From Pontiellaceae bacterium B12219 (lineage in GTDB: Bacteria > Verrucomicrobiota > Kiritimatiellia > Kiritimatiellales > Pontiellaceae): a stretch of 64,000 nucleotides of DNA. Shown here in pieces: positions 38,343 through 47,494 of the stretch. The notes below the pieces were generated by a model. That model saw only the letters and a program-made list of their open reading frames with translations. It did not search any database and was not told the origin of the DNA. Location of the stretch: positions 62,001-126,000 of the forward strand of contig JARNMJ010000005.1 of NCBI GenBank assembly GCA_029432795.1, written 5' to 3'. Position 1 is the first letter of the stretch. Every line of letters begins with the position of its first letter. Both the position numbers and the translations under genes were made by a program.

Positions 38343-40840
38343 CACGGTTTACTCTCCAGTTGAATGGTGTTGCTCTCCAGTCCGTCCGATTTTGCGGTCA
38401 GCAGAATGGGACCCGGCCGATTTTCCAATGATTGGACAATCACCAGACAGAGTCCGTTAAAGGCGTTGCGCTTGTTTGCCTGAAACGGTTCGTGACTCGT
38501 TGCATCTCCGTTACCGACCGCCAAAATTTTTCCGGGTCCCTCCATGGAAAAATGAATCTCGTTGTGAGAATGCGGCACCATCAACCCCGCTTTATCAGAA
38601 ACCTGAACCGTGATAAACGAAAGGTCGAGCCCATCGGACCGGATGACCGAGCGGTCTGCCGTCAGATCGATTTTTGCGGCCTCGTCCGTTGTTTTCACAA
38701 TTTCTTCCGCCCACGGCCTGCCATTTTTATACGCAATAACTTTCAGTTCGCCGGGTTCATAAACCGCATCATCCCAGCGCAGGCGATATTCGTAAGGGCC
38801 CTTCTTTTTGCGTCCGAGCGATTGTCCGTTTAGGAAAAGTTCCGCCTCATCGCCCGAGGTATAGACGTGCACCGGCGTAATTTTCCCAATGCGCTCCGGC
38901 CAGTTCCAGTGCGGAAGAATATGCACCATCGGCAGCTCCGGCCGCCAACGGGCCTGATAGATATAGAACCGGTCTTTTTTAAATCCGCACAGATCCAGAA
39001 TGCCGAAATAGGAACTGCGCGAAGGCACCGTCCCACCAAGCGCGTTCATCTGCTCTTCCATCTTCTTCTGCTCTTCCGGATCGGAAAAATTCAGCAGATT
39101 GGTTTTATCGTCGTTATAAGGCGTCGGTTCACCCAGATAATCAAAGCCGGTCCAGACAAACTCGCCGAACACATACGGCAGTTTATCCTGCGCCCTAAAT
39201 TCAACATCCGGATTATTGGCCCATGGCGGCGCGGTCAGATCGTAGGAGCTGACCTGAAAATTTCCGCCCACGCCCATCTTTTTGTTATTGGAAACCGGAA
39301 AAAAATATTCGCCGCGCGAACTGACCGTCGAAGCGGTTTCGCTGCCGTAGAGCGACTGCTTCGGATTGGTCTGCTTAAATTTTTCATAGAGGTGCGGCTT
39401 ATAATTATAGCCGAACAGATCCATGGTTTCCTGAAATCCGTTCCAGCCGGCCTGACCGTTATTACAACTGACAGAAACCGGTCGCGTAGGGTCCAGCTGA
39501 TGCACCAAATCGGTCAGCATCTGCGAAATCTCAAAATTGTCCCCCTTATCCCACTGCTCGCGCACTTCGTTACCGGTACTCCACATCACGACCGATGGAT
39601 GGTTCCGATCGCGCAGAATCATCGCGGTCAGATCCCGCTCATGCCACGCATCGAAAAAGTTGGAATAGTCATTCGGCGTTTTACCCGTGGCCCAGCAATC
39701 GAATGCCTCGACCTGCAGCAGGATGCCCATACGGTCGCATAAATCCAGCAGTTCCGGTGCCGGCGGATTGTGTGAGGTGCGAATGGCATTGCATCCCATT
39801 TCCTTCAGCAGTTCAACCTGACGTTCCAATGCCCGGAAATTCATTGCCGCCCCCAGCGGACCCAGATCGTGGTGCATGCAGACGCCGTTCATCTGCACCC
39901 GCTTGCCATTGAGCAGAAATCCGCGGTCGGCCGTAAACTCGATGGTTCGAATGCCGAAGGTGTTTTCAACCGCATCAACCACCTGGCCGTCTTTTAATAC
40001 AGAAGTTTTCAGGATATATAGGTTTGGTGTTTCCAAATCCCAGAGCTTTGAATCCGAAATGCTGATGGAGCAATTATTCCCTTCTCCTTGTGCTATGAGC
40101 TCGTTGGAACCGGATAGGTAAACGTTGTGTAACACCTGTACCGTACCGCCGCCATCCTGGCGGCCATCCGACGAGGCCTGCTGGAAACAGGCGGTACGGT
40201 TCAGCTCCGTTTCCACACGAACAACGGCTTCATTCTTTTTGATCTCCGGCGTGGTGATGCTGACGCCCCAGTGGGCCACGTGAATGGATGCTGTTTTCAC
40301 CAGCCGCACATTACGGTAAATTCCGGCGCCGGGATACCAGCGCGAAGACTCGCCTTTATTGTCCAGTCGCACCGCCACCACATTCCTGCCACCGAATTTA
40401 ATATGATTCGTCAGATCGATCCGGAACGAGCTGTAGCCGTAGGGCCATTCTCCGGCAAACTGCCCGTTGATATAAATCTTCGATCGGCTCATCGCGCCGT
40501 CGAAATCGATGAATATTTTTTTACCTTCATCGGACGCCGGAACCTCAAAGGTTTTCCGATACCACCCGATGCCTTCATACGGCAGTTTGCCCGTGCGGCC
40601 CGGCAGGTCCATGCGGAAAGGACCCTCGATCGCCCAGTCGTGCGGCACGTCCAGCTGACGCCAATCCGAATCATCAAACGCCGGTTTTTCCAATCCCTGG
40701 AACTCCGCGCGTTCCGATCCATCCGGCATGACACCGAAGCGCGCAAACCGCCAGTCGTTGTTGAAGTTCGTTACTTCACGCACCATGGCCTGCCCGGTGA
40801 TTGCGATCAGAAACACGAGTATGAGATACACAAACCTCAT
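38342..40840 (-). CDS. GH2 beta-galactosidase-like enzyme
   Basis: This 832-residue protein has a signal peptide (1-18), a sugar-binding domain with DVPHDWAIEGPF, GIGWYRKTFEVP and GESSRWYPGAGIYRNV, and a TIM barrel with acid/base Glu425 in STGNEVREQW and probable nucleophile Glu501 in YGSETAST. FGEFVWTGFDYLGEPTPY follows, then DUF4982-type and Ig-like domains. This subtype contains exo-beta-galactosidases, including porphyran- and carrageenan-active ones as I recall. It overlaps both neighbours (the M60-like gene by ATGA, the sulfatase by TGATG), so it is tightly coupled. Iterated palindromes lie at 38421 and 40686. Confidence 0.92.
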   Translation of the reverse strand: MRFVYLILVFLIAITGQAMVREVTNFNNDWRFARFGVMPDGSERAEFQGLEKPAFDDSDWRQLDVPHDWAIEGPFRMDLPGRTGKLPYEGIGWYRKTFEVPASDEGKKIFIDFDGAMSRSKIYINGQFAGEWPYGYSSFRIDLTNHIKFGGRNVVAVRLDNKGESSRWYPGAGIYRNVRLVKTASIHVAHWGVSITTPEIKKNEAVVRVETELNRTACFQQASSDGRQDGGGTVQVLHNVYLSGSNELIAQGEGNNCSISISDSKLWDLETPNLYILKTSVLKDGQVVDAVENTFGIRTIEFTADRGFLLNGKRVQMNGVCMHHDLGPLGAAMNFRALERQVELLKEMGCNAIRTSHNPPAPELLDLCDRMGILLQVEAFDCWATGKTPNDYSNFFDAWHERDLTAMILRDRNHPSVVMWSTGNEVREQWDKGDNFEISQMLTDLVHQLDPTRPVSVSCNNGQAGWNGFQETMDLFGYNYKPHLYEKFKQTNPKQSLYGSETASTVSSRGEYFFPVSNNKKMGVGGNFQVSSYDLTAPPWANNPDVEFRAQDKLPYVFGEFVWTGFDYLGEPTPYNDDKTNLLNFSDPEEQKKMEEQMNALGGTVPSRSSYFGILDLCGFKKDRFYIYQARWRPELPMVHILPHWNWPERIGKITPVHVYTSGDEAELFLNGQSLGRKKKGPYEYRLRWDDAVYEPGELKVIAYKNGRPWAEEIVKTTDEAAKIDLTADRSVIRSDGLDLSFITVQVSDKAGLMVPHSHNEIHFSMEGPGKILAVGNGDATSHEPFQANKRNAFNGLCLVIVQSLENRPGPILLTAKSDGLESNTIQLESKP

Positions 40841-42762
40841 TCTATTTCCTCGGGAAAATAAAGATCGATAATTTCCTGCAGGGCGGCCTGCGCGGCCTGC
40901 CCGTTCGATTCATCGTATTCATTCAGCTGCGCTTTGTACCAGCCGGTGCCGTAGAGCGGATTTTGTGCATTCTTCAGTCCGCCGGGATAGACCCGTTTAC
41001 TGTGCGCGACAAATTCCGCGTTATTCATGGGAATGAGCGTTTTATACTGTTCCAAGCGCTGGAAAATTTCCGGCGAGGGTTTCAGCCCCGCTTTCCGGAT
41101 CGCCTTCGCCAGCGCCTTCGGGTTTTCGGGCTGAATGCCCCAGAAATGGACCAGCGGCGTCAGATCCGCACCGCTGGCGACGGAGAGGCGCAGAATCCGG
41201 TCGTCGACCGGATCGTTGTTCTGCGGGACTTTATCGCCCGGCTCGTACAGCTCGTTATCCATTTGCCAGAAACGGCCCAGCGCATCCCAACCGAACAGGT
41301 TGGCGATTTCAACATATTTCCCGAAGCCGCGGTGCTGATATTTAAATTCATCGCCGGGCCGGTTGGAATGGTTCATCTCGCTGCCCTGCTGGAAATTGTC
41401 CGTGACCATCCACATCACCGCCACCTCATCGAGCGTCAGGTGCTTCATGTCGTTCACCGAACTGCCGTAGGCTTCGTCGAGGCTCCAGCCGAACTTCCGG
41501 TTCATCACGGCCACATGCGGCAGGTTTACCACGGCCTCCACTTCGCCGCGGAATTTGGAGAAAAACTGGGAGTGCCCGACCTCATGAAAAACCGTCCAGT
41601 TGACATATTGCGGGCCCTTGATCATCCACGCGTGCCGGCACTGCTCCGGATTGTGGGCGTTGTAGGGATAGTTCGACTGCGGGTAGCCGGGAAAATTGGC
41701 ATTGCCGCGCATGGAGACATCGACCTGAAGATAGAGCACGGTCTTAGAACGCACCAACGGATAGCCGAATAATTCAGACACCGCATCCATCGCCTTATCC
41801 CAGTCCGCCATCAGCGTTTCCGGATCGTCGAGATCGCGGATCCAGGCGGACGGCACCTGCATCATGAATTTATCGCTCTCGAAATCAGCCCACGGCGCCG
41901 GGTTATTCCGTTCGGTCTTTTTCCATTCGGAAAACGTAGTTTTGTCGAAACTGCGCGCCGAGAAAAACGGAGCACGAACCACATTTTTAAACGCCACCGA
42001 AACAAGGCCCGCATCGGCCTCATACGGCACTTCAATATAAATGCCCCCGCCCAGCGGATTGGCAATCAGGGTATCGCGCTCTGCAATCGGATACACCAGC
42101 AAAACGCGATCCAGCCGCTTGATCAACGGCTTCTTATTCAAATCCCACGAATGCGCGCCCACACGAACCGAATAGCCTTTATTGATCAATGCGTCCGGAA
42201 CCCGCAAAATCCCAATGCTTCCCGGGGCCAGATAACACCCCGTCGGACGGCGCGCCGGGTTCTCCCGCCCACTGACCGGACTGCCCCACGCAGTCGGTTG
42301 TGAGGCGTTAATGCGGACCTGAACCACCTCCGACAGATCTTTCGGCGGCTCAACAGCTCCCGGGAAATAGCTGGAACTTTCAAACTTTTTTCCATCAAGG
42401 GTGCGGCGGAATTTTTTTACATTTTCCGGGGTATAGGTGTAATCCAGCAACCCCTGCTGAATCGCGAACATGGCATAGTCCAGCTCAAGCCCCGCTTTGG
42501 GTTTTCGCGGCAGCCCCTTTCGGGTTGCGTCATTCATAAACAACGGGCCATCCATTTCATCGTATTGCCCGATCAGTTCAAATGCTTCCGCAACAGCGGA
42601 CTCACTCGTGCCCAGCTGCTCCAGATCACGCTGCACTGCATCCGCTTTTCGGAGCAGATCTTCAGCGTTACTACTATCCGATTTATTCGGTTGCGCAGCA
42701 TGGATTGAACAAAACCCACTGAACCCGATCAATAGGCTGATGAATATATGTTTTACAGTCAT
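40837..42762 (-). CDS. M60-like (enhancin/mucinase) metallopeptidase
   Basis: This 641-residue protein has a signal peptide (about 1-22), a helical N-terminal part (30-130), and a beta domain with RRPTGCYLAPGSIGILRVP (M60 N-terminal type). The zinc motif is HEVGH with His393, Glu394 and His397, and Glu further on. PF13402 members cleave glycoproteins and need glycans near the scissile bond in characterised cases. Its place between a GH30-like gene and a GH2 gene, with ATGA overlaps on both sides, suggests it acts on a glycoprotein carrying the same glycan. That is inference. An iterated palindrome lies at 41050 in F-Q-R-L-E codons. Confidence 0.88.
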   Translation of the reverse strand: MTVKHIFISLLIGFSGFCSIHAAQPNKSDSSNAEDLLRKADAVQRDLEQLGTSESAVAEAFELIGQYDEMDGPLFMNDATRKGLPRKPKAGLELDYAMFAIQQGLLDYTYTPENVKKFRRTLDGKKFESSSYFPGAVEPPKDLSEVVQVRINASQPTAWGSPVSGRENPARRPTGCYLAPGSIGILRVPDALINKGYSVRVGAHSWDLNKKPLIKRLDRVLLVYPIAERDTLIANPLGGGIYIEVPYEADAGLVSVAFKNVVRAPFFSARSFDKTTFSEWKKTERNNPAPWADFESDKFMMQVPSAWIRDLDDPETLMADWDKAMDAVSELFGYPLVRSKTVLYLQVDVSMRGNANFPGYPQSNYPYNAHNPEQCRHAWMIKGPQYVNWTVFHEVGHSQFFSKFRGEVEAVVNLPHVAVMNRKFGWSLDEAYGSSVNDMKHLTLDEVAVMWMVTDNFQQGSEMNHSNRPGDEFKYQHRGFGKYVEIANLFGWDALGRFWQMDNELYEPGDKVPQNNDPVDDRILRLSVASGADLTPLVHFWGIQPENPKALAKAIRKAGLKPSPEIFQRLEQYKTLIPMNNAEFVAHSKRVYPGGLKNAQNPLYGTGWYKAQLNEYDESNGQAAQAALQEIIDLYFPEEIE

Positions 42763-44030
42763 TCCTTAATCCTGCAGGTGAAGATGCTGATGGTTCCCGG
42801 CGCAAGATCGGCCTTGAAGGTTTTGCCTGCGAACGGTTTGATGATCCCACTGTTTCCTTCGGCTGGCGCATCATCTGACCACTGCCGCCCTTCAACCTTT
42901 CCGACGATTCGTCCCGAAGCCAGTTTGAAACGCAGATTGTCCCATTCCTTTGAATTATCGAAGTTAATTGCATAAACCGTCAGTTTATCCCCTTGCAGAA
43001 AAGCGCGCGTATGCAGTTCAGATAAATCGACGGTTCCGGATCCGTCCGGATCAACCACCTTGACCGGCCACGCATTAACCAGCGGAACACTGGCGGCATG
43101 CATCAGGTGATCCCGCCGTTTTTTGGGAGGATTAAAGTCCCACCAGGAAAGTCCATTCATACCGTTATCCACACAGTCCCACAGAGCGAGAAAGGAACAG
43201 ACGGCGGTCTTCATCGAATGCGTACTGTCATCGGCCTCACCATGGTTATCCCAATGCAATTCGGTATGCCACTTTTCGCGATCGCCCGCATAGGCGAGAT
43301 CCGACTTCAGTTTATCCAGCGGGCGGTGACGGGTATAATAATGACCGCCGAAAATATCCAGGGTATCGCTGTTCATTTCGGAAAAGGTTTTCATCCAGTT
43401 ATTCCGACCCATCGCATAATCCTCGGGCCCGATAATTTTCGGCATTTTCAGTCCGCGCTCGTCAGTCAGCTTTCTTAACTCCAGTACAATATCCCGATGG
43501 GTTTCCGGCATGATGTTGCCTTCATTGAACCGACGCTCGTTATCGATGCCCAGGATATCCACTTCCAAACCTTCACGCTTCATGTATTCCAGATAGTCGG
43601 CAAGCAGAATGGCATATTGTTCAGGAATGACCCCGTTGCTGTCCTTGGTCCACTCGGGAAACGACTTCGTATTATCGAGCTTTTTACTCGCAAAGATAAG
43701 CGTGTCAGGTCGTATCTTCTTTGCCAGTTTCAGGCCGCGGGTTTCACTCTCGTAATACTCATCAAGAACCACCCCCGGTTCCGGATGTGCCGGTTTTTTA
43801 CCGGTTCCGTAAATCGAGGTGCGGATGCCGCTGAAGCCATACTCTTTAAGCAGAAGTTCACCATACCCGTTCCGCATAAATTTCCAGGGTGCGGAAGGCG
43901 ATTTAAAATCGTAAAAAAACCGATTAATCTGCGTACCTTTTTCCTCGGGAAAGATAACGACATCATCATAGGCATGTACTCCGGAACAGAGCAGTACGAG
44001 CAATATTGAAATAGCATAAAAATTCGACAT
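42759..44030 (-). CDS. GH30-like clan GH-A glycoside hydrolase
   Basis: This 423-residue protein has a signal peptide (1-20) and a TIM barrel (about 25-330) with GIDNERRFNEG, holding the Asn-Glu acid/base pair of clan GH-A, and WHTELHWDNHGE, holding the likely nucleophile Glu. A small beta domain follows (about 340-423: LTVYAINFDNSKEWDNLRF, GTISIFTCRI) in the place where GH30 enzymes carry theirs. I cannot separate GH30 from neighbouring GH-A families with certainty. It leads a tightly overlapping set with M60, GH2 and a sulfatase. The CYGCCTNATYRRCTAG site lies 37-52 bp upstream of its ATG. Confidence 0.75.
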   Translation of the reverse strand: MSNFYAISILLVLLCSGVHAYDDVVIFPEEKGTQINRFFYDFKSPSAPWKFMRNGYGELLLKEYGFSGIRTSIYGTGKKPAHPEPGVVLDEYYESETRGLKLAKKIRPDTLIFASKKLDNTKSFPEWTKDSNGVIPEQYAILLADYLEYMKREGLEVDILGIDNERRFNEGNIMPETHRDIVLELRKLTDERGLKMPKIIGPEDYAMGRNNWMKTFSEMNSDTLDIFGGHYYTRHRPLDKLKSDLAYAGDREKWHTELHWDNHGEADDSTHSMKTAVCSFLALWDCVDNGMNGLSWWDFNPPKKRRDHLMHAASVPLVNAWPVKVVDPDGSGTVDLSELHTRAFLQGDKLTVYAINFDNSKEWDNLRFKLASGRIVGKVEGRQWSDDAPAEGNSGIIKPFAGKTFKADLAPGTISIFTCRIKE

Positions 44031-44229
44031 CTAAGCACCTTACAAAAAAGTAACCGCCCAACCAACCTAGCTGATAAGGCGGTATTGAATCAGCGTATTG
44101 CGGGCATCATCGCCCTCACCATAACTCTAACGCTCCCCATACCGAAAGAATGACAAAATACTTTCAGTGTCTTGGGCCCACAGCAATTCCATCAACCGTT
44201 TCAGTTATCCTTGCCAAACATGAACCGGC
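44031..44229. other. 199-bp promoter gap splitting run A
   Basis: It contains the operator-like site at 44067-44082 and a weak GGGC/GCCC hairpin near 44109. It separates the sulfatase pair (45774, 44230) from the GH30-like/M60/GH2 set, so a new transcript probably starts here. Confidence 0.55.
44067..44082 (-). promoter_or_regulatory. Candidate operator CYGCCTNATYRRCTAG, copy 1
   Basis: On the minus strand it reads CCGCCTTATCAGCTAG, in the same orientation as the GH30-like gene that starts at 44030. Eleven of 16 positions are invariant across the four copies in the window. Confidence 0.65.
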
Positions 44230-45777
44230 TTAATCCGCCTGGCTGCCCCACCAATCGGCATTCGGAGCCCAATTCGGATCAAGGTAGTCCGCCGCCCGCT
44301 TTTCAAGCGCAGGCAGCTTCTGGTTTTCAATTTGTTTTTGCTGTTTCATTTTTTTGGTCGGATCAAAACGATCATCGGGTTGCGGAATGACAGCAGCCGT
44401 ATCCTCCAGCCAGCGGTCCAACCGGCGGCGCAGCTCAGCTACCCGTTCGGGTTGTGCAGCCGCAAGGTCCTGCTGTTCGCCGATATCCTCCGCCAGATTA
44501 TAGAGCTCGTCGCGCCCATCCTCGTAGTAGTGAATCAACTTCCAATCTTTGGAACGAATGGTCGACGAGGGTTCGCCTCCCTGATTTCCGTAGTGCGGAT
44601 AATGCCAGAACAGATCGCGGTCCGGAATCGTCCCGCCTTTGAGCACCGGCACCAGACTGACGCCATCAACATGCTGTTCCGGCATCAGCGGCAGTCCGGC
44701 GAGTTCGAGCATCGTGGGATAAAAATCCATTCCAATGGCGGGAACTTTTGTGGTCGATCCGGGCGTGCCGATGCCGGGCGCACGAATGTAGAACGGTTCG
44801 CGAATTCCGCCTTCCCATTGACGCCCTTTTCCACCGCGCAAAGGCAGCAGGCTGGTTGAATACGCATCGCCGGAGGAAACTCCGCCGTTGTCTGAAGTAA
44901 AAATCACCACGGTATTTTTATCGAGCCCCGTCTCCCTGAGTGTGTCGAGCACGATCCCTACCGCATCATCGAGCAGCTCAACCATACCGGCATAGATCGG
45001 ATTATCCTGCACCTGACGCACCGGCAGCGTGCGATCGATTTTGAAACGGGGGCCATTTTCCGAGGGTTTCATCAGCTTCGCTTTCTTTCGGTATTTCCCG
45101 CAGAGTTCTTCCGTCGTCTGGATCGGACCATGCACGGTGTAGAAGGAGAGGTAGGCTAAAAACGGAGTGTCCTGATGTTCTTCAATAAAGCGCGCGGTTT
45201 CATTCGCCAACCGCAGCGTCAAAGCTTCACCATCGGGGCCATTTTCCAACCGTGGATTAATCCACGGCGCAAAATATCCGCCTTTCGGAGAACCGACTTC
45301 CCAGCCCCCTTTGTTGATATCGAACCCATGATCCTCCGGCCAGGACCCTTCGTCGCCGAGGTGCCATTTTCCGGCAAAGAAGGTGCTGTATCCCGCAGTC
45401 CGCAATGCTTCGGCCAGTGTGATCTCGGAGGCCTCAAGCGTATGAGAATATGCGGCCGGCAGAAGCTTATCGTTGCGCTTCCACTGGGTTCCGCTGGCGG
45501 CACCGATCCAATCGGTGATGCCATGCCGCGGCGGTGCTTTTCCGGTCATGATACTGGCGCGCGACGGACTGCAAACCACGCATGCCGCATAGCCGTTTTC
45601 AAAGCGCATTCCCGATTTTGCGAGCGCATCGATATTCGGCGTTTCATGGAAGGTGCTTCCCTCCACCCCGAGATCGAGCAGTCCCAGATCGTCCACAAGA
45701 ATAAATACAAAATTGGGTTGAGCAACAACCACCTGCGAGAACGCCGCACATAAAATCAATGACACAACATACTTCAT
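44230..45777 (-). CDS. S1-type sulfatase
   Basis: This 515-residue protein has a signal peptide (1-19), LVDDLGLLDLGVEGSTFHETPN, C-S-P-S-R with Cys69 in TGKAPPRHGITDWIG, GKWHLGDEGSWPEDHGFDIN and FTSDNGGVS. The length and DHGFDIN/GGWEVGSPKGGYFAPW loops match a broad arylsulfatase type in marine degraders. The start overlaps the upstream sulfatase stop by ATGA; the two share the SPKGGYF loop and are probably an old tandem pair. An iterated palindrome lies at 44540 in S-K-D-W-K codons. Confidence 0.93.
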   Translation of the reverse strand: MKYVVSLILCAAFSQVVVAQPNFVFILVDDLGLLDLGVEGSTFHETPNIDALAKSGMRFENGYAACVVCSPSRASIMTGKAPPRHGITDWIGAASGTQWKRNDKLLPAAYSHTLEASEITLAEALRTAGYSTFFAGKWHLGDEGSWPEDHGFDINKGGWEVGSPKGGYFAPWINPRLENGPDGEALTLRLANETARFIEEHQDTPFLAYLSFYTVHGPIQTTEELCGKYRKKAKLMKPSENGPRFKIDRTLPVRQVQDNPIYAGMVELLDDAVGIVLDTLRETGLDKNTVVIFTSDNGGVSSGDAYSTSLLPLRGGKGRQWEGGIREPFYIRAPGIGTPGSTTKVPAIGMDFYPTMLELAGLPLMPEQHVDGVSLVPVLKGGTIPDRDLFWHYPHYGNQGGEPSSTIRSKDWKLIHYYEDGRDELYNLAEDIGEQQDLAAAQPERVAELRRRLDRWLEDTAAVIPQPDDRFDPTKKMKQQKQIENQKLPALEKRAADYLDPNWAPNADWWGSQAD

Positions 45778-47192
45778 TTTAAACTCCCTTTCTTCGAAGC
45801 TTTCTTTCTAAACTCAGGATTCAATTCCGTAGGAACCGGCGCATTGATTTCGGCACGCCATTTTCGCAATAGAGCCATCAGCTCTTCCGTTTTTTCGGGA
45901 TAGGATGCCGCAATATTTTTGCGTTCACCCGCATCGGCATCCAGATCGTAGAGTTCGATGGCACCGTCCTCAAAATATTCATAAAGCTTCCACTTGCCCT
46001 GCCGCAGTGCAGAACCCGGACGGGTACGAAAGAGAGCATCGTGGGCATCGTCCTCCACACCGGCATACTTTTGCAGATAGATCGGGAAGTGCCAAAAGGG
46101 TGTGCGCTCGGGAAAGGTGCCCGTTTCTGTGAGCAACGGTAACAGGCTGACGCCGTCGAGCTGCTTCCCTTTCGGAACAGGAAGTCCGGCGGCGGCGAGG
46201 AATGTCGGATAGAAATCCGTTCCAATGACAGGAACCGTGCAGATCGATTCCGGCGCAACGAAACCGGGCCAGCGCACGACGAGCGGCACACGAATACCGC
46301 CCTCAAAATAGGATCCCTTTCCGGCGCGATACGGCGCTTGCGATGAAGTTTTACAAATCCCGCCGTTATCCGAACAAAATACAATCAGCGTGTTATCCCT
46401 CAACCCAAGCACGTCCAGCTCGGCGAGAATTTTCCCGATACCCTGATCCATTTTTTCGATCATCGAGGCGTAGGTTGCATTGACGTTTTTTCCCTCGTAG
46501 TTACCGATGAACTCCGGCACGGGCTCCAGCTTGGAATGAACGGAATAGTAGGCCATGTGCATAAAGAACGGAACCGCCTTGTTTTCGCGCATGAACCGGA
46601 TGGCCTGGTCGGCAAAAATATCCTCCCGGTGTGTTCCTGAAGGATACCGGTCATTGAACGGCACCATCGACCCTCTCTTGAAGGGCGAAAAATACCCGCC
46701 CTTCGGGGAGCCCGACTGGTCACCGCCAATATTGATATCAAAACCCTGCATCAGCGGATTATTCCCGACATGCCACTTACCGAGGTGGATGGTTTTGTAG
46801 CCTCCCGCCTGCAATGCAGCCGCCAGCGTGAGATTATCCGGGCCAAGGTGCTCCGTATTTTTGACAGGGATCAGTTTGCGGTCTGCTACGTTCCCGCGGT
46901 CGGAATGACCAACGGTGTAGACGCCGTGGCGCGGACTGTATTGCCCGCTCATCACACAGGCCCGGCTCGGCGCGCAGTTGGCCGCCGGGGCATAGGCTTC
47001 CGAGAAGAGCATGCCTTCCGCACGCAACCGGTCTATGTTCGGCGTGCGGTAACGCGCGCTGTTGAACCCCACATCCATCACGCCGAGATCGTCCGCATTG
47101 ATATAGATAATATTGGGTTTTGCTTGAGCAACAACCCGTCCAGCACCAATGAGCGTCAGCAGTAATGCCACTTTATAAACGTTTAATCTCAT
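45774..47192 (-). CDS. S1-type sulfatase
   Basis: This 472-residue protein has a signal peptide (about 1-24), INADDLGVMDVGFNSARYRTPN, C-A-P-S-R with Cys73, SGQYSPRHGVYTVGHSDRGN, GKWHVGNNPLMQGFDINIGG and FCSDNGGICKTSS. The basic tail is RKKASKKGSLK. It lies just downstream of the collapsed sulfatase remnant (two bases after its stop) and overlaps the next sulfatase. A near-copy of the iterated palindrome (one arm base changed) lies at 46210. Confidence 0.93.
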   Translation of the reverse strand: MRLNVYKVALLLTLIGAGRVVAQAKPNIIYINADDLGVMDVGFNSARYRTPNIDRLRAEGMLFSEAYAPAANCAPSRACVMSGQYSPRHGVYTVGHSDRGNVADRKLIPVKNTEHLGPDNLTLAAALQAGGYKTIHLGKWHVGNNPLMQGFDINIGGDQSGSPKGGYFSPFKRGSMVPFNDRYPSGTHREDIFADQAIRFMRENKAVPFFMHMAYYSVHSKLEPVPEFIGNYEGKNVNATYASMIEKMDQGIGKILAELDVLGLRDNTLIVFCSDNGGICKTSSQAPYRAGKGSYFEGGIRVPLVVRWPGFVAPESICTVPVIGTDFYPTFLAAAGLPVPKGKQLDGVSLLPLLTETGTFPERTPFWHFPIYLQKYAGVEDDAHDALFRTRPGSALRQGKWKLYEYFEDGAIELYDLDADAGERKNIAASYPEKTEELMALLRKWRAEINAPVPTELNPEFRKKASKKGSLK

Positions 47193-47193
47193 T

Positions 47194-47464
47194 TTACCGC
47201 AATCCCTCAGACGCCATCAGTTCCTGAATCAACTGCTCCATCGATGCCGCCTTTTCAGGATATTCCGCGATGTTTTGGGGTTCTCCCGGATCGTCTTTCA
47301 AATTATACTGCAACTTGGGAAGCAGCTTCGCCCCATAGCCCCCGAACCCCACATCGTCTCCGTATATAATGACTGCATTCGGATTTTCCAGAACTGCCGC
47401 CGTGGCCCGCCCTGCAAGGAACAGCAGTGCGGCAGCGCCGGATAGAATTACAGTTTTTTTTCAT
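47194..47464 (-). pseudogene. Collapsed sulfatase: N- and C-terminal ends fused, with frameshift
   Basis: From ATG 47464, eight A residues follow. If the frame is shifted by one base, the remaining sequence reads as a signal peptide (KKTVILSGAAALLFLAGRATA) shortened to about 20 residues. After that comes NAVIIYGDDVGFGGYG, the N-terminal metal site of a sulfatase, and then immediately KLQYNLKDDPGE...NIAEYPEKAASMEQL, the C-terminal end, to TAA at 47194. About 400 codons including the formylglycine motif are missing. The sulfatase at 36816 has matching ends (IYGDDVGFGDVG and LADDPGET...YPEKAAEM). Two lesions, internal deletion and A-run frameshift, make this a remnant. It fills the 302-bp gap between GH29 and a sulfatase. 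Confidence 0.85.
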
Positions 47465-47494
47465 CGAACGCTTTAGCATCATTCCATTCCGCTA

